Positions 10,209 through 23,056 of a stretch of DNA of 64,000 bases are shown one piece after another. Position 1 is the first letter of the stretch, and each line of letters starts with the position of its first letter. Source of the DNA: Auanema rhodensis (lineage: Eukaryota; Nematoda; Chromadorea; Rhabditida; Rhabditidae); NCBI GenBank assembly GCA_964057225.1, contig OZ059897.1, forward strand, positions 62,001 to 126,000, written 5' to 3'. Under the pieces are notes generated by a model. The model ran no database searches. It was not told the DNA's origin and saw nothing but the letters and a program-made list of their open reading frames with translations. Made by a program: the position numbers and the translations under genes.

Positions 10209-11968
10209 ACATCACGTGTACATTTAATTAGCATAAATTAAAGTTCACGTAAATTTCAAAGTCATGGTTACCATACACCAATATCAATAAAAATTTGTTT
10301 TTAGACTAATATGGACATGGGGAATCTAATTTTGAAAACCGCATCTCTTCATCTTTCACGTGAAGCGAGTTACATACCAAGTGCACATCACGTGTACATT
10401 TAATTAGCATAAATTAAAGTTCACGTAAATTTCAAAGTCATGGTTACCATGCACCAATATCAATAAAAATTTGTTTTTAGACTAATATGGACATGTGGAA
10501 TCTAATTTTGAAAACCGCATCTCTTCATCTTTCACGTGAAGCGAGTTACATACCAAGTGCACATCACGTGTACATTTAATTAGCATAAATTAAAGTTCAC
10601 GTAAATTTCAAAGTCATGGTTACCATGCACCAATATCAATAAAAATTTGTTTTTAGACTAATATGGACATGGGGAATCTAATTTTGAAAACCGCATCTCT
10701 TCATCTTTCACGTGAAGCGAGTTACATACCAAGTGCACATCACGTGTACATTTAATTAGCATAAATTAAAGTTCACGTAAATTTCAAAGTCATGGTTACC
10801 ATGCACCAATATCAATAAAAATTTGTTTTTAGACTAATATGGACATGGGGAATCTAATTTTGAAAACCGCATCTCTTTATCTTTCACGTGAAGCGAGTTA
10901 CATACCAAGTGCACATCACGTGTACATTTAATTAGCATAAATTAAAGTTCACGTAAATTTCAAAGTCATGGTTACCATGCACCAATATCAATAAAAATTT
11001 GTTTTTAGACTAATATGGACATGGGGAATCTAATTTTGAAAACCGCATCTCTTTATCTTTCACGTGAAGCGAGTTACATACCAAGTGCACATCACGTGTA
11101 CATTTAATTAGCATAAATTAAAGTTCACGTAAATTTCAAAGTCATGGTTACCATGAACCAATATCAATAAAAATTTGTTTTTAGACTAATATGGACATGG
11201 GGAATCTAATTTTGAAAACCGCATCTCTTTATTTTTCACGTGAAGCGAGTTACATACCAAGTGCACATCACGTGTACATTTAATTAGCATAAATTAAAGT
11301 TCACGTAACTTTCAAAGTCATGGTTACCATGCACCAATATCAATAAAAATTTGTTTTTAGACTAATATGGACATGGGGAATCTAATTTTGAAAACCGCAT
11401 CTCTTTATCTTTCACGTGAAGCGAGTTACATACCAAGTGCACATCACGTGTACATTTAATTAGCATAAATTAAAGTTCACGTAAATTTCAAAGTCATGGT
11501 TACCATGCACCAATATCAATAAAAATTTGTTTTTAGACTAATATGGACATGGGGAATCTAATTTTGAAAACCGCATCTCTTTATCTTTCACGTGAAGCGA
11601 GTAACATACCAAGTGCACATCACGTGTACATTTAATTAGCATAAATTAAAGTTCACGTAAATTTCAAAGTCATGGTTACCATGCACCAATATCAATAAAA
11701 ATTTGTTTTTAGACTAATATGGACATGGGGAATCTAATTTTGAAAACCGCATCTCTTTATCTTTCACGTGAAGCGAGTTACATACCAAGTGCACATCACG
11801 TGTACATTTAATTAGCATAAATTAAAGTTCACGTAAATTTCAAAGTCATGGTTACCATGCACCAATATCAATAAAAATTTGTTTTTAGACTAATATGGAC
11901 ATGGGGAATCTAATTTTGAAAACCGCATCTCTTCATCTTTCACGTGAAGCGAGTTACATACCAAGTGC
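10209..11968 (+). repeat. Ten monomers including the second copy of the 8097 block
   Basis: It begins with a g67a monomer (10275), a variant otherwise seen only at 24531 and 40019. It then has the 8097-type block (10385-11264), an a45c monomer, a t163a monomer, a consensus-like monomer and a t142c monomer. Only satellite is present. Confidence 0.8.
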
Positions 11969-13552
11969 ACATCACGTGTACATTTAATTAGCATAAATTA
12001 AAGTTCACGTAAATTTCAAAATTATGGTTACCATGCACCAATATCAATAAAAATTTGTTTTTAGACTAATATGGACATGTGGAATCTAATTTTGAAAACC
12101 GCATCTCTTCATCTTTCACGTGAAGCGAGTTACATACCAAGTGCACATCACATGTACATTTAATTAGCATAAATTAAAGTTCACGTAAATTTCAAAGTCA
12201 TGGTTACCATGCACCAATATCAATAAAAATTTGTTTTTAGACTAATATGGACATGGGGAATCTAATTTTGAAAACCGCATCTCTTTATCTTTCACGTGAA
12301 GCGAGTTACATACCGAGTGCACATCACGTGTACATTTAATTAGCATAAATTAAAGTTCACGTAAATTTCAAAGTCATGGTTACCATGCACCAATATCAAT
12401 AAAAATTTGTTTTTAGACTAATATGGACATGGGGAATCTAATTTTGAAAACCGCATCACTTTATCTTTCACGTGAAGCGAGTTACATACCGAGTGCACAT
12501 CACGTGTACATTTAATTAGCATAAATTAAAGTTCACGTAACTTTCAAAGTCATGGTTACCATGCACCAATATCAATAAAAATTTGTTTTTAGACTAATAT
12601 GGACATGGGGAATCTAATTTTGAAAACCGCATCTCTTTATTTTTCACGTGAAGCGAGTTACATACCAAGTGCACATCACGTGTACATTTAATTAGCATAA
12701 ATTAAAGTTCACGTAAATTTCAAAGTCATGGTTACCATGAACCAATATCAATAAAAATTTGTTTTTAGACTAATATGGACATGGGGAATCTAATTTTGAA
12801 AACCGCATCTCTTCATCTTTCACGTGAAGCGAGTTACATACCAAGTGCACATCACGTGTACATTTAATTAGCATAAATTAAAGTTCACGTAAATTTCAAA
12901 ATTATGGTTACCATGCACCAATATCAATAAAAATTTGTTTTTAGACTAATATGGACATGGGGAATCTAATTTTGAAAACCGCATCTCTTCATCTTTCACG
13001 TGAAGCGAGTTACATACCAAGTGCACATCACGTGTACATTTAATTAGCATAAATTAAAGTTCACGTAAATTTCAAAATTATGGTTACCATGCACCAATAT
13101 CAATAAAAATTTGTTTTTAGACTAATATGGACATGTGGAATCTAATTTTGAAAACCGCATCTCTTCATCTTTCACGTGAAGCGAGTTACATACCAAGTGC
13201 ACATCACATGTACATTTAATTAGCATAAATTAAAGTTCACGTAAATTTCAAAGTCATGGTTACCATGCACCAATATCAATAAAAATTTGTTTTTAGACTA
13301 ATATGGACATGGGGAATCTAATTTTGAAAACCGCATCTCTTTATCTTTCACGTGAAGCGAGTTACATACCGAGTGCACATCACGTGTACATTTAATTAGC
13401 ATAAATTAAAGTTCACGTAAATTTCAAAGTCATGGTTACCATGCACCAATATCAATAAAAATTTGTTTTTAGACTAATATGGACATGGGGAATCTAATTT
13501 TGAAAACCGCATCACTTTATCTTTCACGTGAAGCGAGTTACATACCGAGTGC
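11969..13552 (+). repeat. 6-monomer-period HOR with g53a/c55t and g8a tags
   Basis: Monomers 11969-12496 read g53a+c55t+g112t+t142c, then g8a+a171g, then t138a+a171g. The same trio recurs at 13025-13552, six monomers (1,056 bases) on, and again at 27281-27808. g8a occurs only at 12152, 13208 and 27464, so these trios clearly share descent. The monomer at 12497 carries both a45c and c145t, the reverse of the usual adjacent order, and is probably recombinant. Confidence 0.85.
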
Positions 13553-16544
13553 ACATCACGTGTACATTTAATTAGCATAAATTAAAGTTCACGTAACTTT
13601 CAAAGTCATGGTTACCATGCACCAATATCAATAAAAATTTGTTTTTAGACTAATATGGACATGGGGAATCTAATTTTGAAAACCGCATCACTTTATCTTT
13701 CACGTGAAGCGAGTTACATACCAAGTGCACATCACGTGTACATTTAATTAGCATAAATTAAAGTTCACGTAAATTTCAAAGTCATGGTTACCATGCACCA
13801 ATATCAATAAAAATTTGTTTTTAGACTAATATGGACATGTGGAATCTAATTTTGAAAACCGCATCTCTTCATCTTTCACGTGAAGCGAGTTACATACCAA
13901 GTGCACATCACGTGTACATTTAATTAGCATAAATTAAAGTTCACGTAAATTTCAAAGTCATGGTTACCATGCACCAATATCAATAAAAATTTGTTTTTAG
14001 ACTAATATGGACATGGGGAATCTAATTTTGAAAACCGCATCTCTTCATCTTTCACGTGAAGCGAGTTACATACCAAGTGCACATCACGTGTACATTTAAT
14101 TAGCATAAATTAAAGTTCACGTAAATTTCAAAGTCATGGTTACCATGCACCAATATCAATAAAAATTTGTTTTTAGACTAATATGGACATGGGGAATCTA
14201 ATTTTGAAAACCGCATCTCTTCATCTTTCACGTGAAGCGAGTTACATACCAAGTGCACATCACGTGTACATTTAATTAGCATAAATTAAAGTTCACGTAA
14301 ATTTCAAAGTCATGGTTACCATGCACCAATATCAATAAAAATTTGTTTTTAGACTAATATGGACATGGGGAATCTAATTTTGAAAACCGCATCTCTTTAT
14401 CTTTCACGTGAAGCGAGTTACATACCAAGTGCACATCACGTGTACATTTAATTAGCATAAATTAAAGTTCACGTAAATTTCAAAGTCATGGTTACCATGA
14501 ACCAATATCAATAAAAATTTGTTTTTAGACTAATATGGACATGGGGAATCTAATTTTGAAAACCGCATCTCTTTATTTTTCACGTGAAGCGAGTTACATA
14601 CCAAGTGCACATCACGTGTACATTTAATTAGCATAAATTAAAGTTCACGTAACTTTCAAAGTCATGGTTACCATGCACCAATATCAATAAAAATTTGTTT
14701 TTAGACTAATATGGACATGGGGAATCTAATTTTGAAAACCGCATCACTTTATCTTTCACGTGAAGCGAGTTACATACCAAGTGCACATCACGTGTACATT
14801 TAATTAGCATAAATTAAAGTTCACGTAAATTTCAAAGTCATGGTTACCATGCACCAATATCAATAAAAATTTGTGTTTAGACTAATATGGACATGGGGAA
14901 TCTAATTTTGAAAACCGCATCTCTTTATCTTTCACGTGAAGCGAGTAACATACCAAGTGCACATCACGTGTACATTTAATTAGCATAAATTAAAGTTCAC
15001 GTAAATTTCAAAGTCATGGTTACCATGCACCAATATCAATAAAAATTTGTTTTTAGACTAATATGGACATGGGGAATCTAATTTTGAAAACCGCATCTCT
15101 TTATCTTTCACGTGAAGCGAGTTACATACCAAGTGCACATCACGTGTACATTTAATTAGCATAAATTAAAGTTCACGTAAATTTCAAAGTCATGGTTACC
15201 ATGCACCAATATCAATAAAAATTTGTTTTTAGACTGATATGGACATGGGGAATCTAATTTTGAAAACCGCATCTCTTCATCTTTCACGTGAAGCGAGTTA
15301 CATACCAAGTGCACATCACGTGTACATTTAATTAGCATAAATTAAAGTTCACGTAAATTTCAAAGTCATGGTTACCATGCACCAATATCAATAAAAATTT
15401 GTTTTTAGACTAATATGGACATGGGGAATCTAATTTTGAAAACCGCATCTCTTTATCTTTCACGTGAAGCGAGTTACATACCAAGTGCACATCACGTGTA
15501 CATTTAATTAGCATAAATTAAAGTTCACGTAAATTTCAAAGTCATGGTTACCATGAACCAATATCAATAAAAATTTGTTTTTAGACTAATATGGACATGG
15601 GGAATCTAATTTTGAAAACCGCATCTCTTTATTTTTCACGTGAAGCGAGTTACATACCAAGTGCACATCACGTGTACATTTAATTAGCATAAATTAAAGT
15701 TCACGTAACTTTCAAAGTCATGGTTACCATGCACCAATATCAATAAAAATTTGTTTTTAGACTAATATGGACATGGGGAATCTAATTTTGAAAACCGCAT
15801 CTCTTTATCTTTCACGTGAAGCGAGTTACATACCAAGTGCACATCACGTGTACATTTAATTAGCATAAATTAAAGTTCACGTAACTTTCAAAGTCATGGT
15901 TACCATGCACCAATATCAATAAAAATTTGTTTTTAGACTAATATGGACATGGGGAATCTAATTTTGAAAACCGCATCACTTTATCTTTCACGTGAAGCGA
16001 GTTACATACCAAGTGCACATCACGTGTACATTTAATTAGCATAAATTAAAGTTCACGTAAATTTCAAAGTCATGGTTACCATGCACCAATATCAATAAAA
16101 ATTTGTTTTTAGACTAATATGGACATGGGGAATCTAATTTTGAAAACCGCATCTCTTTATCTTTCACGTGAAGCGAGTTACATACCAAGTGCACATCACG
16201 TGTACATTTAATTAGCATAAATTAAAGTTGACGTAAATTTCAAAGTCATGGTTACCATGCACCAATATCAATAAAAATTTGTTTTTAGACTAATATGGTC
16301 ATGGGGAATCTAATTTTGAAAACCGCATCTCTTCATCTTTCACGTGAAGCGAGTTACATACCAAGTGCACATCACGTGTACATTTAATTAGCATAAATTA
16401 AAGTTCACGTAAATTTCAAAGTCATGGTTACCATGCACCAATATCAATAAAAATTTGTTTTTAGACTAATATGGACATGGGGAATCTAATTTTGAAAACC
16501 GCATCTCTTTATCTTTCACGTGAAGCGAGTAACATACCAAGTGC
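12673..16544 (+). repeat. 22-monomer segment, source or copy of 26929-30800
   Basis: All 22 monomers match 26929-30800 in order of diagnostic variants at a constant offset of 14,256 bases (81 monomers). The match includes rare tags: g53a/c55t, g8a, t91g (14875 and 29131), a100g (15236 and 29492), and c38g plus a107t (16299 and 30555). The flanking monomers on both sides do not match, so the block has defined edges. It is a recent, very similar segmental duplication inside the array. Confidence 0.9.
14961..16016 (+). repeat. 6-monomer block, copy 2 (a100g at 15236)
   Basis: Same barcode as 9153-10208. It lies inside the 22-monomer duplicated segment and was therefore carried to 29217-30272. 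Confidence 0.85.
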
Positions 16545-18304
16545 ACATCACGTGTACATTTAATTAGCATAAATTAAAGTTCACGTAAATTTCAAAGTCA
16601 TGGTTACCATGCACCAATATCAATAAAAATTTGTTTTTAGACTAATATGGACATGGGGAATCTAATTTTGAAAACCGCATCACTTTATCTTTCACGTGAA
16701 GCGAGTTACATACCAAGTGCACATCACGTGTACATTTAATTAGCATAAATTAAAGTTCACGTAAATTTCAAAGTCATGGTTACCATGCACCAATATCAAT
16801 AAAAATTTGTTTTTAGACTAATATGGACATGGGGAATCTAATTTTGAAAACCGCATCACTTTATCTTTCACGTGAAGCGAGTTACATACCAAGTGCACAT
16901 CACGTGTACATTTAATTAGCATAAATTAAAGTTCACGTAAATTTCAAAGTCATGGTTACCATGCACCAATATCAATAAAAATTTGTTTTTAGACTAATAT
17001 GGACATGGGGAATCTAATTTTGAAAACCGCATCTCTTTATCTTTCACGTGAAGCAAGTTACATACCAAGTGCACATCACGTGTACATTTAATTAGCATAA
17101 ATTAAAGTTCACGTAAATTTCAAAGTCATGGTTACCATGAACCAATATCAATAAAAATATGTTTTTAGACTAATATGGACATGGGGAATCTAATTTTGAA
17201 AACCGCATCTCTTTATCTTTCACGTGAAGCGAGTTACATACCAAGTGCACATCACGTGTACATTTAATTAGCATAAATTAAAGTTCACGTAAATTTCAAA
17301 GTCATGGTTACCATGAACCAATATCAATGAAAATTTGTTTTTAGACTAATATGGACATGGGGAATCTAATTTTGAAAACCGCATCTCTTTATCTTTCACG
17401 TGAAGCGAGTTACATACCAAGTGCACATCACGTGTACATTTAATTAGCATAAATTAAAGTTCACGTAAATTTCAAAGTCATAGTTACCATGAACCAATAT
17501 CAATAAAAATTTGTTTTTAGACTAATATGGACATGGGGAATCTAATTTTGAAAACCGCATCTCTTTATCTTTCACGTGAAGCGAGTTACATACCAAGTGC
17601 ACATCACGTGTACATTTAATTAGCATAAATTAAAGTTCACGTAAATTTCAAAGTCATGGTTACCATGCACCAATATCAATAAAAATTTGTTTTTAGACTA
17701 ATATGGACATGGGGAATCTAATTTTGAAAACCGCATCTCTTTATCTTTCACGTGAAGCGAGTTACATACCAAGTGCACATCACGTGTACATTTAATAAGC
17801 ATAAATTAAAGTTCACGTAAATTTCAAAGTCATGGTTACCATGCACCAATATCAATAAAAATTTGTTTTTAGACTAATGTGGACATGGGGAATCTAATTT
17901 TGAAAACCGCATCTCTTTATCTTTCACGTGAAGCAAGTTACATACCAAGTGCACATCACGTGTACATTTAATTAGCATAAATTAAAATTCACGTAAATTT
18001 CAAAGTCATGGTTACCATGCACCAATATCAATAAAAATTTGTTTTTAGACTAATATGGACATGGGGAATCTAATTTTGAAAACCGCATCTCTTTATCTTT
18101 CACGTGAAGCGAGTTACATACCAAGTGCACATCACGTGTACATTTAATTAGCATAAATTAAAGTTCACGTAAATTTCAAAGTCATGGTTACCATGCACCA
18201 ATATCAATAAAAATTTGTTTTTAGACTAATATGGACATGGGGAATCTAATTTTGAAAACCGCATCTCTTTATCTTTCACGTGAAGCGAGTTACATACCAA
18301 GTGC
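16545..18304 (+). repeat. Ten monomers where the duplication offset slips from 81 to 88
   Basis: Monomers 16545-17248 align to 31505-32208 (offset 85; t87a at 17159 and 32119). Monomers 17425-18128 align to 32737-33440 (offset 87; a rare substitution at 17879 and 33191). From 18305 the offset is 88. The right copy thus gained seven whole monomers across this interval, or the left copy lost them. A private substitution at about 17813 disturbs the TTTAATT arm. Confidence 0.8.
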
Positions 18305-21300
18305 ACATCACGTGTACATTTAATTAGCATAAATTAAAGTTCACGTAAATTTCAAAGTCATGGTTACCATGAACCAATATCAATAAAAATTTGTTTTTAG
18401 ACTAATATGGACATGGGGAATCTAATTTTGAAAACCGCATCTCTTTATCTTTCACGTGAAGCGAGTTACATACCAAGTACACATCACGTGTACATTTAAT
18501 TAGCATAAATTAAAGTTGACGTAAATTTCAAAGTCATGGTTACCATGCACCAATATCAATAAAAATTTGTTTTTAGACTAATATGGACATGGGGAATCTA
18601 ATTTTGAAAACCGCATCTCTTTATCTTTCACGTGAAGCGAGTTACATACCAAGTGCACATCACGTGTACATTTAATTAGCATAAATTAAAGTTCACGTAA
18701 ATTTCAAAGTCATGGTTACCATGCACCAATATCAATAAAAATTTGTTTTTAGACTAATATGGACATGGGGAATCTAATTTTGAAAACCGCATCTCTTTAT
18801 CTTTCACGTGAAGCGAGTTACATACCAAGTGCACATCACGTGTACATTTAATTAGCATAAATTAAAGTTCACGTAAATTTCAAAGTCATGGTTACCATGC
18901 ACCAATATCAATAAAAATTTGTTTTTAGACTAATATGGACATGGGGAATCTAATTTTGAAAACTGCATCTCTTCATCTTTCACGTGAAGCGAGTTACATA
19001 CCAAGTGCACATCACGTGTACATTTAATTAGCATAAATTAAAGTTCACGTAAATTTCAAAGTCATGGTTACCATGCACCAATATCAATAAAAATTTGTTT
19101 TTAGACTAATATGGACATGGGGAATCTAATTTTGAAAACCGCATCTCTTCATCTTTCACGTGAAGCGAGTTACATACCAAGTGCACATCACGTGTACATT
19201 TAATTAGCATAAATTAAAGTTCACGTAAATTTCAAAGTCATGGTTACCATGAACCAATATCAATAAAAATTTGTTTTTAGACTAATATGGACATGGGGAA
19301 TCTAATTTTGAAAACCGCATCTCTTTATCTTTCACGTGAAGCGAGTTACATACCAAGTGCACATCACGTGTACATTTAATTAGCATAAATTAAAGTTCAC
19401 GTAAATTTCAAAGTCATGGTTACCATGCACCAATATCAATAAAAATTTGTTTTTAGACTAATATGGACATGGGGAATCTAATTTTGAAAACCGCATCTCT
19501 TCATCTTTCACGTGAAGCGAGTTACATACCAAGTGCACATCACGTGTACATTTAATTAGCATAAATTAAAGTTCACGTAAATTTCAAAGTCATGGTTACC
19601 ATGCACCAATATCAATAAAAATTTGTTTTTAGACTAATATGGACATGGGGAATCTAATTTTGAAAACCACATCTCTTTATCTTTCACGTGAAGCGAGTTA
19701 CATACCAAGTGCACATCACGTGTACATTTAATTAGCATAAATTAAAGTTCACGTAAATTTCAAAGTCATGGTTACCATGAACCAATATCAATAAAAATTT
19801 GTTTTTAGACTAATATGGACATGGGGAATCTAATTTTGAAAACCGCATCTCTTTATCTTTCACGTGAAGCAAGTTACATACCAAGTGCACATCACGTGTA
19901 CATTTAATTAGCATAAATTAAAGTTCACGTAAATTTCAAAGTCATGGTTACCATGCACCAATATCAATAAAAATTTGTTTTTAGACTAATATGGACATGA
20001 GGAATCTAATTTTGAAAACCGCATCTCTTTATCTTTCACGTGAAGCGAGTTACATACCAAGTGCACATCACGTGTACATTTAATTAGCATAAATTAAAGT
20101 TCACGTAAATTTCAAAGTCATGGTTACCATGAACCAATATCAATAAAAATTTGTTTTTAGACTAATATGGACATGGGGAATCTAATTTTGAAAACCGCAT
20201 CTCTTTATCTTTCACGTGAAGCGAGTTACATACCAAGTGCACATCACGTGTACATTTAATTAGCATAAATTAAAGTTCACGTAAATTTCAAAGTCATGGT
20301 TACCATGAACCAATATCAATAAAAATTTGTTTTTAGACTAATATGGACATGGGGAATCTAATTTTGAAAACCGCATCTCTTTATCTTTCACGTGAAGCGA
20401 GTTACATACCAAGTGCACATCACGTGTACATTTAATTAGCATAAATTAAAGTTCACGTAAATTTCAAAGTCATGGTTACCATGCACCAATATCAATAAAA
20501 ATTTGTTTTTAGACTAATATGGACATGGGGAATCTAATTTTGAAAACCGCATCTCTTTATCTTTCACGTGAAGCGAGTAACATACCAAGTGCACATCACG
20601 TGTACATTTAATTAGCATAAATTAAAGTTCACGTAAATTTCAAAGTCATGGTTACCATGCACCAATATCAATAAAAATTTGTTTTTAGACTAATATGGAC
20701 ATGGGGAATCTAATTTTGAAAACCGCATCTCTTTATCTTTCACGTGAAGCGAGTTACATACCAAGTGCACATTACGTGTACATTTAATTAGCATAAATTA
20801 AAGTTCACGTAAATTTCAAAGTCATGGTTACCATGCACCAATATCAATAAAAATTTGTTTTTAGACTAATATGGTCATGGGGAATCTAATTTTGAAAACC
20901 GCATCTCTTCATCTTTCACGTGAAGCGAGTTACATACCAAGTGCACATCACGTGTACATTTAATTAGCATAAATTAAAGTTCACGTAAATTTCAAAGTCA
21001 TGGTTACCATGCACCAATATCAATAAAAATTTGTTTTTAGACTAATATGGACATGGGGAATCTAATTTTGAAAACCGCATCTCTTTATCTTTCACGTGAA
21101 GCGAGTAACATACCAAGTGCACATCACGTGTACATTTAATTAGCATAAATTAAAGTTCACGTAAATTTCAAAGTCATGGTTACCATGCACCAATATCAAT
21201 AAAAATTTGTTTTTAGACTAATATGGACATGGGGAATCTAATTTTGAAAACCGCATCTCTTTATCTTTCACGTGAAGCGAGTTACATACCAAGTGCACAT

Positions 21301-21824
21301 CACGTGTACATTTAATTAGCATAAATTAAAGTTCACGTAAATTTCAAAGTCATGGTTACCATGCACCAATATCAATAAAAATTTGTTTTTAGACTAATAT
21401 GGACATGGGGAATCTAATTTTGAAAACCGCATCTCTTCATCTTTCACGTGAAGCGAGTTACATACCAAGTGCACATCACGTGTACATTTAATTAGCATAA
21501 ATTAAAGTTCACGTAAATTTCAAAGTCATGGTTACCATGCACCAATATCAATAAAAATTTGTTTTTAGACTAATATGGACATGTGGAATCTAATTTTGAA
21601 AACCGCATCTCTTCATCTTTCACGTGAAGCGAGTTACATACCAAGTGCACATCACGTGTACATTTAATTAGCATAAATTAAAGTTCACGTAAATTTCAAA
21701 GTCATGGTTACCATGCACCAATATCAATAAAAATTTGTTTTTAGACTAATATGGACATGGGGAATCTAATTTTGAAAACCGCATCTCTTCATCTTTCACG
21801 TGAAGCGAGTTACATACCAAGTGC
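18305..21824 (+). repeat. 20-monomer segment matching 33793-37312
   Basis: At a constant 15,488-base (88-monomer) offset, every diagnostic variant is shared: g175a then c38g, c132t (18964 and 34452), g133a, g112a (20000 and 35488), c5t (20773 and 36261), a107t (20875 and 36363) and g112t. The segment includes cassette copy 4 at 19713-20592. Confidence 0.9.
19713..20592 (+). repeat. Five-monomer cassette, copy 4
   Basis: The order is c68a+g159a, g112a (20000), c68a, c68a, t163a, identical to 1761-2640 and 102 monomers from it. Its presence here links the left HOR region to the duplicated centre. Confidence 0.85.
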
Positions 21825-23056
21825 ACATCACGTGTACATTTAATTAGCATAAATTAAAGTTCACGTAAATTTCAAAGTCATGGTTACCATGCACCAATAT
21901 CAATAAAAATTTGTTTTTAGACTAATATGGACATGGGGAATCTAATTTTGAAAACCGCATCTCTTCATCTTTCACGTGAAGCGAGTTACATACCAAGTGC
22001 ACATCACGTGTACATTTAATTAGCATAAATTAAAGTTCACGTAAATTTCAAAGTCATGGTTACCATGCACCAATATCAATAAAAATTTGTTTTTAGACTA
22101 ATATGGACATGGGGAATCTGATTTTGAAAACCGCATCTCTTTATCTTTCACGTGAAGCGAGTTACATACCAAGTGCACATCACGTGTACATTTAATTAGC
22201 ATAAATTAAAGTTCACGTAAATTTCAAAGTCATGGTTACCATGAACCAATATCAATAAAAATTTGTTTTTAGACTAATATGGACATGGGGAATCTAATTT
22301 TGAAAACCGCATCTCTTTATTTTTCACGTGAAGCGAGTTACATACCAAGTGCACATCACGTGTACATTTAATTAGCATAAATTAAAGTTCACGTAACTTT
22401 CAAAGTCATGGTTACCATGCACCAATATCAATAAAAATTTGTTTTTAGACTAATATGGACATGGGGAATCTAATTTTGAAAACCGCATCTCTTTATCTTT
22501 CACGTGAAGCGAGTTACATACCAAGTGCACATCACGTGTACATTTAATTAGCATAAATTAAAGTTCACGTAAATTTCAAAGTCATGGTTACCATGCACCA
22601 ATATCAATAAAAATTTGTTTTTAGACTAATATGGACATGGGGAATCTAATTTTGAAAACCGCATCTCTTTATCTTTCACGTGAAGCGAGTAACATACCAA
22701 GTGCACATCACGTGTACATTTAATTAGCATAAATTAAAGTTCACGTAAATTTCAAAGTCATGGTTACCATGCACCAATATCAATAAAAATTTGTTTTTAG
22801 ACTAATATGGACATGGGGAATCTAATTTTGAAAACCGCATCTCTTCATCTTTCACGTGAAGCGAGTTACATACCAAGTGCACATCACGTGTACATTTAAT
22901 TAGCATAAATTAAAGTTCACGTAAATTTCAAAGTCATGGTTACCATGCACCAATATCAATAAAAATTTGTTTTTAGACTAATATGGACATGGGGAATCTA
23001 ATTTTGAAAACCGCATCTCTTTATTTTTCACGTGAAGCGAGTTACATACCAAGTGC
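21825..23056 (+). repeat. Seven monomers with a compensating one-monomer difference
   Basis: The t142c monomer at 21825 has no partner in the right copy, so the offset drops to 87 (a120g tag at 22120 and 37432). 22001-22880 then matches 37313-38192. The right copy has an additional g112t+t142c monomer near 38193, which restores the offset to 88. Confidence 0.8.
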
